DNA of 42,336 bases. It comes from JADJNW01 sp964526645 (GTDB lineage Bacteria; Bacteroidota; Bacteroidia; Chitinophagales; Saprospiraceae). Positions 1 through 9,200 of the stretch are shown here, in pieces (position 1 is the stretch's first letter; each line of letters starts with the position of its first letter). The stretch covers positions 1-42,336 of the forward strand of contig CAZGJN010000035.1 in the NCBI GenBank assembly GCA_964526645.1. The letters run 5' to 3'. A program made the position numbers and the translations under genes. The notes beneath the pieces are model-generated. The model was not told the DNA's origin and ran no database searches. It saw nothing but the letters and a program-made list of their open reading frames with translations.

Positions 1-2
1 TG

Positions 3-59
3 AATTTTGGCACCTCGCACGAGCTGAACGTGGCGATTTTGTTTGATACCTATCGCTAA
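3..59 (+). CDS. C-terminal tail of an upstream gene (partial)
   Basis: Frame 3 is open from the left edge and ends at a TAA at 57-59, giving an 18-residue tail that reads NFGTSHELNVAILFDTYR. The composition is protein-like, and an aromatic, basic C-terminus would suit an outer-membrane beta-barrel of the PorP/SprF kind, but the fragment is too short to identify. It lies about 46 bases before the next start codon. Confidence 0.4.
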   Translation, partial: NFGTSHELNVAILFDTYR

Positions 60-75
60 AGCGTTGAAATTCCTG

Positions 76-83
76 TATCTTTG
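76..83 (+). promoter_or_regulatory. Bacteroidota -7 promoter box (TATCTTTG)
   Basis: TATCTTTG matches the Bacteroidota sigma-ABfr -7 consensus TAnnTTTG exactly and lies 22 bases before the ATG at 106. No convincing -33 TTG sits at the usual spacing. The box favours the ATG at 106 over an upstream start at 43, because a start at 43 would place the promoter inside the gene. Confidence 0.5.
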
Positions 84-105
84 TGAAAAAAATGTAAAAG
101 CAACG

Positions 106-960
106 ATGGAATTTCGGGAACGCTATCTCAATCCCTTCACGGATTTTGGATTCAAAAAGTTATTCGGCGAAGAGCCAAATAAAGACTTGTTGCTGGATTT
201 TCTGAACGAATTGCTGCGCGAACAGGAAGGAGAAATCAAGAGTTTAACGTATTTAAAAAATGAACACCTGGGTTCGGGTGATGCCGACCGGAGGGCAATC
301 TTCGATTTGTATTGCGAAAATGAGCGCGGCGAAAAATTTATTGTCGAATTACAAAAATCCAAACAGAATTTTTTCAAAGATAGAACGCTCTACTACTCGA
401 CGTTTCCGATTCGGGAGCAAGCAAAGCAGGCAGATTGGAATTATGAACTCAAATCGGTTTATACCATCGCCATTCTGGATTTTATATTTGGCGAAGACAA
501 AGCTGATAAAGAAAAGTACCGTTATGATGTAAAATTAACGGATATTGAAACTTGCAAGGTGTTTTATGATAAGCTGACGTTTATTTATTTGGAAATGCCT
601 AAATTCCAGAAGGATTTGGATGCTTTGGAAAACCGTTTTGAAAAATGGTTGTATGTGTTAAAAAATCTCAATCGGCTGGAGCGAATACCTGAAAAATTGA
701 GGGAACGCATCTTTGAGCGCTTATTTGAAGTAGCGGAAATTGCCAAATTCAACCAACAGGAATTGCTATCGTATGAAGATAGTTTGAAATATTATCGGGA
801 TTTAAAAAATTCATTGGACACAGCAAGAGAAGAAGGAAAAATTGAAGGAAAAATTGAAGTGGTAAAAAAGGGTAAAGCAGCAGGTTTATCCATCGAAATG
901 CTAATAAAACTAACCGGATTGACCCGACCTGAAATTGAACAAATCCTGAAAAGAAATTAA
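106..960 (+). CDS. Rpn family PD-(D/E)XK nuclease / putative transposase
   Basis: A 284-residue protein of the Rpn (recombination-promoting nuclease, PDDEXK_2) family. It opens with the family's usual start, RERYLNPFTDFGFKKLFGEE, followed by the nuclease core: an aspartate in RAIFDLYC and the FIVELQKSK strand (Glu-x-Gln-Lys) near residues 65-85. The C-terminal part carries the charged EEGKIEGKIE stretch and a short helical tail typical of this family. Family members cut DNA and promote RecA-independent recombination. They are scattered, often multicopy, and behave like mobile or selfish genes. No terminal repeats are visible here, so the gene stands alone. The start at 106 is chosen because the family begins at this Met and a -7 box lies at 76-83. 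Confidence 0.85.
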   Translation: MEFRERYLNPFTDFGFKKLFGEEPNKDLLLDFLNELLREQEGEIKSLTYLKNEHLGSGDADRRAIFDLYCENERGEKFIVELQKSKQNFFKDRTLYYSTFPIREQAKQADWNYELKSVYTIAILDFIFGEDKADKEKYRYDVKLTDIETCKVFYDKLTFIYLEMPKFQKDLDALENRFEKWLYVLKNLNRLERIPEKLRERIFERLFEVAEIAKFNQQELLSYEDSLKYYRDLKNSLDTAREEGKIEGKIEVVKKGKAAGLSIEMLIKLTGLTRPEIEQILKRN

Positions 961-1001
961 AGTTTCAAGAAAAACCCATCTCAAAATAAGCACTTTCCGA
1001 T

Positions 1002-1041
1002 AGTAACATTTCTCCTTTTCTGCAATATACTCTGTATTGCA
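1002..1041 (+). promoter_or_regulatory. Upstream motif copy 1 with TGCAATA inverted repeat
   Basis: AGTAACATTT (1002-1011), nine bases, then TGCAATATA (1021-1029). The same two blocks with the same nine-base spacing recur at 2743-2770 before the gene at 2797. In this copy TGCAATA (1021-1027) is also the left arm of a perfect inverted repeat with TATTGCA (1035-1041), separated by seven bases. It lies 12-51 bases before the ABC transporter start. The exact repetition suggests a shared promoter or operator. It does not match the usual TAnnTTTG promoter. Confidence 0.55.
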
Positions 1042-1052
1042 ATACCAAAACC

Positions 1053-2747
1053 ATGACCAGAAAAAAATTGCTGCTTATTTTTTTTAAAGCGCACCGAAGC
1101 CGCGTGCTTGGTGTGCTGCTACTTGATTTTTTAGCGAATGCTGCTACGTTACTCTTGCCACTCGTGATTGCCCAGACGTACTCACTGCTGTTTGACTTCC
1201 AATCGGCGCGCGGGCGTTTGCTAGAAAAATTCGGTATCGGCTGGCAGGCGGATTTCACGGGTTGGCTGGCATTGCTTGCGATTTTGATTTTGATAAAAGC
1301 GCTCCTCGATTTTTTTCGGAAAAGCGAACAGGGCAAACTCACCGAAACCTTCCTGCACTGGCTGCGGCAGCGACTGTTTTTACACCAATTGCGAATGGAT
1401 TTGCGGCATTACGAAGAGCGCGGCATGGGGCGGTATTTGCTGCGTTTCAGTGGCGATTTGAGCAGCGTGCAGCAATTTCTATCCAAAGGCATTTTGCAAT
1501 TTTCGGCGGATGTGCTGCTCGTAGTGATGGGCTTGGTGCTGTTGTTTTGGCTCGATGCCCGGCTTGGCGGGCTGGTGCTGACAGTAGCACTACTACTGGG
1601 TATTTTCATTTTTTTAACCAATCGGCGCATTGGCAGCTTAGAAACCCAACGGCGCGACCAAAAATCGGCGCTGCTTTCGTTTATCAATCTGCGCTTGCTC
1701 AACATCGCTTCGCTCAAGGCTTTCAACAAGGAAACACCGGAGGTACAGCGTTTTGACCGACGCGCAGAGAAAATTCAACAGCTGGGTTTTTTGTACCATC
1801 GCCAGGCAGCGCTGCTCGAAGCCTGCGTGCCTTTCGCGGTGCATGCAGCACTGGCGCTGGCTTTTTGGTTGGTTTTTAATTGGCAACAAACGGGATACGT
1901 ATTCCAATCTGATAATATATTTGCTTTTATTCTCATTTTGCTGGCTTTGCGCAATACGCTGAGTCGTACCCTGCGAATTGGTTTGGTTTGGAAAAAAGGA
2001 AAGATTTCTTTGCAAAAAATCACGCAATTATTTCAACAAACCACTGAAACCGGCTGGTCGAAGCCCGAATTGGATTTCAAACAACCGACCTTGCGCGTCG
2101 AGGGACTCACTCTACAATTCCACGAAAATCCTATTTTTAAAAATGTGCATTTCACTTTGCTAGCTGGTGAAAGAGGCGTTATAATTGGTAAATCCGGCTC
2201 GGGCAAAAGCGCTTTGGTCAAGACCTTGGCAGGGCTTTATCCGCCCAGCACCGGGCAAATTTACCTCGACGCACATTCCACCTTTGATTTGCACCCAAAA
2301 TCCCTACGCCGCCAACTGGCGTTCGTTTCCGATGCGCTGCCTTTATACGGCAAAACCATCGGCGAAGCCCTGGCTTACAGCCGCCGGCACCAAGCCAAAG
2401 CTGCTGCACTTTTCCAGCAATGGCAGTCGCTTTTTCCGGCTTTAGAGGGATTAGATTTTAACACCCCGCTGCGCGAATCGGGGCGGCTATCGGGCAGTCA
2501 ATTGCAGCTATTGCAGTGGCTGCGCGCTTTGCTGACCAAGAAACCTTTTCTGATGCTGGATGAGCCATTTCAAAATTTGGATATCGAAACTGCCCAGGCA
2601 TTGTGGCAACAAATTCCAATTGGTACTGCCGTTTTATTGCTTACCGCAAATGTTGAATTTTTAAAAACTATTGATATTCAAACCGATTGGTACTTGGATT
2701 TAGAAAAAAACGCACTTTCTGAAAAATTAACATCACGGGCTCAGTAA
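1053..2747 (+). CDS. ABC exporter-type half-transporter with degenerate ATPase
   Basis: A 564-residue fused permease and ATPase. Residues about 15-310 contain several hydrophobic membrane segments of the type I exporter fold; the rest is a nucleotide-binding domain. Walker A is GKSGSGKS (about 379-386), the signature is a shortened LSGSQ (about 479), and Walker B is FLMLDEP (about 499-505) with the catalytic Glu kept. Two expected residues are missing: the Q-loop region reads LAFVSDALPLYG without its Gln, and the switch region reads LLLTANVEFL without the H-loop His. ATP hydrolysis may therefore be weak or need a partner subunit. The substrate cannot be told. The gene lacks the usual TAnnTTTG box but has the motif at 1002-1041, shared with the next gene, so the two are probably co-regulated. 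Confidence 0.8.
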   Translation: MTRKKLLLIFFKAHRSRVLGVLLLDFLANAATLLLPLVIAQTYSLLFDFQSARGRLLEKFGIGWQADFTGWLALLAILILIKALLDFFRKSEQGKLTETFLHWLRQRLFLHQLRMDLRHYEERGMGRYLLRFSGDLSSVQQFLSKGILQFSADVLLVVMGLVLLFWLDARLGGLVLTVALLLGIFIFLTNRRIGSLETQRRDQKSALLSFINLRLLNIASLKAFNKETPEVQRFDRRAEKIQQLGFLYHRQAALLEACVPFAVHAALALAFWLVFNWQQTGYVFQSDNIFAFILILLALRNTLSRTLRIGLVWKKGKISLQKITQLFQQTTETGWSKPELDFKQPTLRVEGLTLQFHENPIFKNVHFTLLAGERGVIIGKSGSGKSALVKTLAGLYPPSTGQIYLDAHSTFDLHPKSLRRQLAFVSDALPLYGKTIGEALAYSRRHQAKAAALFQQWQSLFPALEGLDFNTPLRESGRLSGSQLQLLQWLRALLTKKPFLMLDEPFQNLDIETAQALWQQIPIGTAVLLLTANVEFLKTIDIQTDWYLDLEKNALSEKLTSRAQ

Positions 2748-2770
2748 CATTTGCTTCGTCTTGCAATATA
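2743..2770 (+). promoter_or_regulatory. Upstream motif copy 2 (AGTAACATTT-N9-TGCAATATA)
   Basis: Second copy of the two-block motif seen at 1002-1029, with identical blocks and identical spacing. The first block overlaps the TAA stop of the ABC gene, and the second ends 26 bases before the ATG at 2797. The inverted-repeat arm found in copy 1 is absent here, so the direct two-block pattern is the conserved part. Confidence 0.55.
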
Positions 2771-2796
2771 AAATCGAACTGAAAAAGTAATTGACC

Positions 2797-3843
2797 ATGA
2801 AAAACAAAGTAAAAAAATCTTTCGCCTGCGCTGGTGTACAGCAATACCAATTGAACAACACACTTGTGAACACTCACATTCCCAAAATGGGCGAAGTGGG
2901 TATTTTCCGTGTAGTAGAAGCTAATGGTAGCTATGTGGTTGACCCACAAGGGATTAATCGCAATATTTTTGACGAAGATATCGTGATGCTGGCTTTTGGC
3001 AATCGCTACGCGACGAGTCAAATCGAAGGCTATGTGCCTGATACGCCCGTGTGCGAATGTCACCTGCTGGGGCGTGGCGGTGTGGCGGGCGTTTTGAAAA
3101 GTGTGAACGCTACGATGAAAGCCGAAGTACCTGTCATTGAACTACTGGGCTACGCAACGGATGAGCAGGGTGAGGTGATTAATACCATTCGCAGGGCAGA
3201 ACTGGATACGTTCAATCCTATTTCCGTTCAAAGCAAAGTGATTTTATCTATCGGTTCTTCAATGGATAGCGGTAAAACAACCACAGCGGCATTCCTCTGC
3301 GGCGGCTTGAGTGCGGCGGGCTACACCACGGCTTATTTGAAACTCACCGGCACGGCTTTCCCCAAAGATGCCCGCTATGTGTATGACCGAGGCGCTGATT
3401 TTATTGCCGATTTTACACATTTTGGTTACCCTTCTACTTTTATGTGCGAAAAAGACGAATTACTCGATTTGTACCAATCTTTGGTCAATCTGACGCAAAA
3501 GGCAGTAGCACCGGATTATATTGTGGTTGAAATTGCCGATGGTATTTTGCAACGCGAAACGGCGATGCTCCTACATGATGCACGCTTTATGAACACCGTA
3601 CACAGTGTGATTTTCTCCTGTGGCGATAGCCTTGGCGTATTTAGCGGTTTGAAGATGCTGGAAGATATGAACATTCAGCCATTTGCGGTGTCGGGGCTGT
3701 TCACGGCAAGTGAATTGCTAATCGAAGAAGTCGAAAACGCCATTGCAATACCCGTACTGCGTTTATCCGATTTGCTGAATGGGCGGGCGTTGAACTATCT
3801 GCAAGCAGAAGAATACGAATTTACCATGCAAGAAAGAGCTTAG
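2797..3843 (+). CDS. DUF1611-like P-loop NTPase
   Basis: A 348-residue protein with a beta-rich N-terminal part and a C-terminal P-loop domain. The Walker A motif GSSMDSGKTTT lies at about residues 153-163, and a later acidic strand, YIVVEIADG, resembles the Walker B region of SIMIBI-class NTPases such as dethiobiotin synthetase and DUF1611 proteins. The substrate is unknown. The start at ATG 2797 is preferred over a TTG two codons earlier. The gene follows the ABC transporter by 49 bases and shares its upstream motif, which suggests a joint function. A hairpin with the shape of a terminator follows the stop. Family assignment is moderate; P-loop identity is firm. Confidence 0.6.
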   Translation: MKNKVKKSFACAGVQQYQLNNTLVNTHIPKMGEVGIFRVVEANGSYVVDPQGINRNIFDEDIVMLAFGNRYATSQIEGYVPDTPVCECHLLGRGGVAGVLKSVNATMKAEVPVIELLGYATDEQGEVINTIRRAELDTFNPISVQSKVILSIGSSMDSGKTTTAAFLCGGLSAAGYTTAYLKLTGTAFPKDARYVYDRGADFIADFTHFGYPSTFMCEKDELLDLYQSLVNLTQKAVAPDYIVVEIADGILQRETAMLLHDARFMNTVHSVIFSCGDSLGVFSGLKMLEDMNIQPFAVSGLFTASELLIEEVENAIAIPVLRLSDLLNGRALNYLQAEEYEFTMQERA

Positions 3844-3864
3844 GACGTAAAAGGGTTTGTGGTA

Positions 3865-3897
3865 AAGCCCTTGCAGTGGTTTCGCTGTTAAGGGCTT
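3865..3897 (+). terminator. Stem-loop after the DUF1611-like gene
   Basis: A perfect 8-bp stem, AAGCCCTT (3865-3872) with AAGGGCTT (3890-3897), begins 21 bases after the stop codon. The 17-base loop can pair further (CAG with CTG). No strong T-run follows, so it is a terminator-like hairpin rather than a textbook terminator. Confidence 0.5.
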
Positions 3898-3915
3898 CTT
3901 GATTTCGCCTGGCTC

Positions 3916-3946
3916 GATTTCGTAAATCTTCCAGATTTGCGAAATC
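3916..3946. repeat. Near-perfect 14-bp palindromic hairpin
   Basis: GATTTCGTAAATCT (3916-3929) and AGATTTGCGAAATC (3933-3946) pair over 14 positions, with one T-G wobble and a three-base loop. It lies between the terminator-like stem and the gene at 3981. Its length and tight loop resemble REP-type intergenic palindromes, but no second full copy occurs in this window. It could also be a bidirectional terminator. Confidence 0.5.
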
Positions 3947-3980
3947 TAAAAAGCGTTTATTTACTAAATCGGATAAAATT

Positions 3981-4442
3981 ATGATACAATCTAAATTCTT
4001 TGCTGCGATATTTAGTCTTTTTATTCTTTTTTTAATCTTGTTGCCTATCAAAGAAAATTGGCGCACGAAGCCCAAAGATGGCTTTCCACTTTCTTACTAT
4101 CCCATGTTTTCGCTGAAAAGAGGCGATACCCATTCTCTAAATTATTTTATAGGCTATGATGCTAATAATAAACGATATCATATTCCTTACAAATATATTG
4201 GTAATGGTGGATTTAATCAGGTGCGCCGACAAATCAACAAGCAGTGCCGCAAAGGCAAAGAAGCGCGATTGGCGAAAAAAGTGGCGCGCCGCCTGGCTAA
4301 ATGCGAAGAAGCACCTTTCAATACTTTGGAACGCATCGAATTAGTAAGAGGGACTTATCATTTGGAAAATTATTTCCTGACAGACCATAAGATGCCACTC
4401 GAAGAAAAATTATTAAGTGCAAAAACAATTGAAAAACCATGA
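3981..4442 (+). CDS. Small membrane-anchored partner of HTTM protein
   Basis: A 153-residue hypothetical protein. Residues about 5-22 form one hydrophobic segment (FFAAIFSLFILFLILLP), either an anchor or an uncleaved signal. The remainder is soluble, with a FPLSYYPMFSL stretch and a basic, Arg/Lys-rich middle section. Its stop overlaps the start of the next gene by four bases (ATGA), so the two are translationally coupled. Proteins with this pattern commonly sit beside HTTM-type membrane proteins and may form a complex with them; this is inference from context. No enzyme motif is recognised. Confidence 0.65.
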   Translation: MIQSKFFAAIFSLFILFLILLPIKENWRTKPKDGFPLSYYPMFSLKRGDTHSLNYFIGYDANNKRYHIPYKYIGNGGFNQVRRQINKQCRKGKEARLAKKVARRLAKCEEAPFNTLERIELVRGTYHLENYFLTDHKMPLEEKLLSAKTIEKP

Positions 4443-5410
4443 GAAGAATAGTAAAAACGCTGGAAAACTGGTGGTTCAGCCCGATTGTGCCAGAGCGCCT
4501 TGCGATACTGAGAATCTTTATTGGAAGTTTTTCGCTGTGGTATTTAGTCACGCGTTTTGATATGTTGCAATCCATTGCAAAGTCTTCCGCTTCCATGTAT
4601 GAGCCGGTTGGCTTAGCAAGATTTTTGCAAAATCCTATGGCATCGGAGTTATTTAATGTTTTATTAATCATTACTATTTCACTAAATGTCGCTTATGTCA
4701 TTGGCTGGAAATTTCGCTGGACGGGACCGGCGTTTGGGCTATTGCTGCTGTTTATGATGAGTTATCGCAATTCCTGGTCTATGATTTATCATAATTACAT
4801 TGCAACAGTATTACACGTTTTAATCATTGGTGTAACAGCCTCCGCAGATGCCATTTCCTATGATGCCTGGCGACAAAAGGGACGCAATTGGCGCGAAAAA
4901 GGAATCGCAGGCTGGCAGTACGGCTGGGGTGTCAAACTCATCTGCACCGCAACGGTAGCTACTTATGTGCTGTCAGGTTTGGCGAAGGTGTTCGGCGAAT
5001 TAGCCTGGGCATGGGTGGACGGTAGCGCCATGCGCTCGCAAGTGGCGGTGGATGCCTTGCGCAAAGAAATGCTCGGCGGCGCAGCAAATCCCTGGTTTGA
5101 GTGGCTTTATCCGCACACCGAGCTTTTTTTAATAATGGGCATTGGCACTATGATACTCGAACTCGGCGCGCCGGCTGCTTTATTGCATCGAAAGATTGCT
5201 GCAATTTGGGCATTACTGACGCTTTCCATGCACTGGGGTATTTACTTTATTATGGGTATTGATTTTCCGTATCATACTTATGGGTTCATCTTTCTATCTT
5301 TTTTTGCAGTGGAAAAGAGTTGGTTTTGGCTACAGCAAAGAATTTTTTTAAAGAAAAAGGCAGACTCTTTCTCACCTTATACCGTGTCTTTGGCAAATCA
5401 TGATAAGTGA
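4439..5410 (+). CDS. HTTM domain-containing multi-pass membrane protein
   Basis: A 323-residue integral membrane protein with six or so hydrophobic segments. The opening ERLAILRIFIGSFSLWYL and the middle YRNSWSMIYHNYIATVLHVL, followed by a polar DAISYDAW, fit the HTTM (horizontally transferred transmembrane) family related to vitamin K-dependent gamma-carboxylase. Bacterial members have no established reaction, so carboxylase activity should not be assumed. The gene starts inside the stop codon of its small neighbour. It is convergent with the RluA-type gene, 40 bases away. Confidence 0.7.
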   Translation: MRRIVKTLENWWFSPIVPERLAILRIFIGSFSLWYLVTRFDMLQSIAKSSASMYEPVGLARFLQNPMASELFNVLLIITISLNVAYVIGWKFRWTGPAFGLLLLFMMSYRNSWSMIYHNYIATVLHVLIIGVTASADAISYDAWRQKGRNWREKGIAGWQYGWGVKLICTATVATYVLSGLAKVFGELAWAWVDGSAMRSQVAVDALRKEMLGGAANPWFEWLYPHTELFLIMGIGTMILELGAPAALLHRKIAAIWALLTLSMHWGIYFIMGIDFPYHTYGFIFLSFFAVEKSWFWLQQRIFLKKKADSFSPYTVSLANHDK

Positions 5411-5450
5411 ATTGAAGTAAAATAGTAAAAAAATAATATTTCACGCATAT

Positions 5451-6179
5451 TTACTTTCCCCACTTTCTGAGTTGATTCAATACCGCCTGAAAGTCTTTGG
5501 GTAGAGAAGCTACGAAAGGCATCCGAGCGCCTGTGGAGGGATGATTCAACTCAAGCCGAGTAGCGTGAAGCGTGGTTCGAGACATCAGGGGATTTTCTTC
5601 CTGATCTTTTCCCAATTGGTAGTTACGATTTTTAATTTCAGAAAGAAAAAAAGCCTCACGTTTGCCATAAAGCGGGTCTATCGCCAGGGGGTGTCCGATA
5701 GATTTGAAATGCACTCGAATTTGGTGGGTTCGTCCAGTTTTAATATTGGCTTCCATCAAAGCGAAAGCTCTAAAAGCCTCAATCGTTTTATAATCGGTGA
5801 GAGCAGCCTTGCCATCACGGGAAATGGTCATTTTGCCTGCTTGTGTAGGATGCTGCCCGATTGGCTTGTCAATACTGCCTTCTGGCGGCGTAGGTTTGCC
5901 ATCCACCAAAGCGAGGTAGATTTTTTCAATACTGCGGTCTTGAAATTGCTGCGACAAATTTTTGTGTGCTTCTTCCGTTTTTGCAAAGCATATCACGCCG
6001 CTCGTCTCCCTGTCAATGCGATGCACGATGAAGATTTTCCCTTCATACTGCATTGACAAAAGGTGATACAAATTGGATTTTGTGCTATCGAAGCGATCTG
6101 GTATCGTCAACAAGTCTGGAGGTTTATTAACAATTAATAGTGCTTCATCTTCATAGATGAGTTCAATTTTTACCTTCAT
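5451..6179 (-). CDS. RluA family pseudouridine synthase
   Basis: A 242-residue enzyme that converts uridine to pseudouridine in rRNA or tRNA. The catalytic motif HRIDRETSG, with the nucleophilic Asp, is at about residues 53-61, followed by a conserved RTHQIRVHF segment and a typical HPLAIDPLYG. There is no N-terminal S4 domain, so this is a compact single-domain member. The exact target base cannot be deduced. It lies 62 bases downstream of the TreS fusion on the same strand and may be read through from it, but no functional link is obvious. Confidence 0.9.
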   Translation of the reverse strand: MKVKIELIYEDEALLIVNKPPDLLTIPDRFDSTKSNLYHLLSMQYEGKIFIVHRIDRETSGVICFAKTEEAHKNLSQQFQDRSIEKIYLALVDGKPTPPEGSIDKPIGQHPTQAGKMTISRDGKAALTDYKTIEAFRAFALMEANIKTGRTHQIRVHFKSIGHPLAIDPLYGKREAFFLSEIKNRNYQLGKDQEENPLMSRTTLHATRLELNHPSTGARMPFVASLPKDFQAVLNQLRKWGK

Positions 6180-6241
6180 TTGAATATGTCATTACATCAA
6201 AATTTCATAAAAATAATGATAGCGCTAAATTGTTATTTAAT

Positions 6242-9200
6242 TTATGCTTTATTATGATATTCGTCCATTACATATAATACCCCTTTGAGCGGTATCCTGA
6301 GCCAATCGGGTCTATTATTCATTTCGTAACCGATTTCATAAATCGCTTTTTCTAATAGATAGCTGCGCAAAATCAAGCGCATTCCTTCCTCATCGGGCGA
6401 GATGAAACTTTGTCCTTGTACGCGATCCAAATACGCAGTCAGGAAATAATTGCTCACATAATGAAACCATTGGCGCGCCCATTGTTCCAACTGCGGCATA
6501 TCTTCCTTGCGGTAATTCTGGTTGAGCAACAACTGTCCGTAAGCGGCGTAATGAAAGGAGCGAATCATGCCCGCCACATCTTTGAACGGCGTTTTTTTCA
6601 ATCTTCGCTCGCTGATGCTGAGCATGGGTTCGCCTTCAAAATCAATGATAAAGAAATCGCGCCCGTTGAATAGCACCTGCCCCAAGTGGTAATCGCCGTG
6701 AATCCTGATTTTGGTGGCTTCGATTTTTCGACTGTAAATCTCCTGAAAGCAATGTAAAATCTCATTTTTCATAGCCAATACTTCTGCTGTTTCAGCAGCA
6801 GCGGCAGGCGGCAAAGCAGGAAGCTTTTTTTCTAAAGCGTTGAGTTTTTCGCTCACCAATTTGCGATGCCCAGAGTAAATCGAGCGCTGGTAATGTTCGG
6901 TAAATTTTTCAGGGCAGAACTCAGGATTTACATAGTCCGTTGCAAGCGCGATGTGCATTTCCGCGGTGCGTTGAGCGAGCAGGGTCACACGTTCATAAGT
7001 AAGGCTTTCGATCAATTTCTTCGCTGGCTCTGGTGTATCGTCGAAGTAAAGACGCGGCTTGCGCACCAACTCAGGAATTTCCAAATGCTTACCCGTTTTT
7101 CCAAGCGTTTTTTCATAAAAACGACTCAGCGTATCGAGCATCGCCGTCCAGGCTTCGCCCTGATTCGGAATTTTATTTTGCAACAAACCCAGAATCGTGT
7201 AAGACGCGCCAAAATCCTCGTATTGAATACCGCCACCGTAGCGCGGCGAATTGGCAAAATTGGTTTTTTCAGATAAAAAGCGCACCAACTCGAGGTCAGG
7301 ATTGATATCAGTATCTAATTTTCTATATAATTTGAAGAAAAACTGATTATTATATATAATAGAAGAATTGCTTTGTTCCACTTTCAATAACTCCGAAACA
7401 ATATCTTCTTTTTCAATTTCCAGTGCCGACAAGGTTTTTCCAGCTTCAAAACGCAGCGTCCCGTCTGTCACGTTTACGGTAAAGTTATTTTTAATCAACC
7501 AGAACAATTCGTCGCGGAAACGCTCATCATAAATGGCATCAATGATAATGCCTTCTTTTTCAGTAGTTTTTAAATAACAAATAACACTCTTGGTTTCATT
7601 TTTGATAAAATGGATCATGCGCTCTGGATTGGTCACAAATAGCACCGGCAAGAAATAAGTCTCCGGCAAGCCATCGGTGTAACGCATCCCGATATTGAGA
7701 AAATAAGCCTTCACGCCGCTCGCGTCAATAGACGGGAAGCGATTGACTTCCGCCGAAACGATTTTTTTGGATTTGCCCCCAAACCAACGCATCGTGCGCA
7801 TATACCCGGGAAGGATTTTCTTCTCGAAGCGTCGCTTGGAAGTGTAATGCTCGAAGAAAGTTGCCCATTCTACGGTGGTTTCCAGTTCAGGAATGACGCG
7901 CTCTTTGGGCGTTTCCTCACTATCTTCGCTTTGTTCCATCAAAAACCAGTAATAACCATAAGGCCCGAGCGTAAAATGATAAGGCTCTTCGCTGACTTCA
8001 TAAAATTTATTCTGGCTGAAAATCTCCATCGGCTGCACACCTTTGAATGCTTTCAAATCTAACTCAATTGCTTGCGAATGTTTGGATAAATTGCACAATA
8101 CTAAAATGCTTTCACCCTGGTAGGCGCGTGTAAACGCTAAGACTTTGCTGTTGCTGGAGTCCAAAAATTCGATTTTGCCATGGCTGAAAGCCTTGAGCCG
8201 CTTGCGCATGGCGATGAGATTTTTCATCCACCAAAGCAAGGAACTCGGGTTGCGGTTTTGGATTTCTACATTCACACCTTCGTAGCGATAAAGCGGATCA
8301 ATGATAACTGGCAAGAATAATTTTTGCGGATTGCAAGTCGAAAAACCAGCATTGCGGTCGGCATTCCATTGCATGGGCGTGCGCACGCCATTGCGGTCGC
8401 CGAGGTAAATATTGTCGCCCATCCCGATTTCATCGCCATAATAAAGCACCGGGGAGCCGGGCAGCGAGAATAAAAGGCTATTCAAAAGCTCTATTTTCCT
8501 ACGATCATTGCCCAATAGCGGCGCGAGTCTTCGGCGAATGCCTTCGTTGATCTTGGCATTGTGATCCTGTGCAAAGACTTTGAACAGATAATCCCGCTCT
8601 TCTTCTGTAACCATTGCCAGCGTAAGGTCGTCGTGATTGCGCAGAAACAAAGCCCATTGGCAGGAGTCAGGAATTTCGGGCGTTTGTTCAAAAATATCCA
8701 GAATCGGGTAGCGATCTTCCGCCTGAAGCGCCATGTATAGCCGCGGCATCAAAGGATAGTGATAATTCATGTGGCATTCGTCGCCTTTGCCATAGTATTG
8801 GGCAGCGCCTTCGGGCCAGAGATTGGTCTCCGCGATTAGAATTTTTCCTGGATGCTTGCGATCTACATAGTCACGTAGGGTTTGAATATACTTATGTACT
8901 TCGGGTAAGTTTTCACAGTTAGTGCCTTCATAACGAGCAATATACATAATAGAAGTGAGCCGCAGTCCATCCACACCGAGTTCAAACCAAAAGTCAACGA
9001 CTTTGCGCATTTCTTCGCGTACCAGTTCATTCTCATAATTCAAATCCGCCTGATGACTATAAAAACGATGCCAATAGTAAGCTTTTGCAATATTATCCCA
9101 TTCCCAGTTGGAAGTTTCATAATCGCTGAAAATAATACCTGCATCAGGATATTTATCTGGTGAATCATTCCAAATGTAAAAATCGCGCTCCGGCGTGAAC

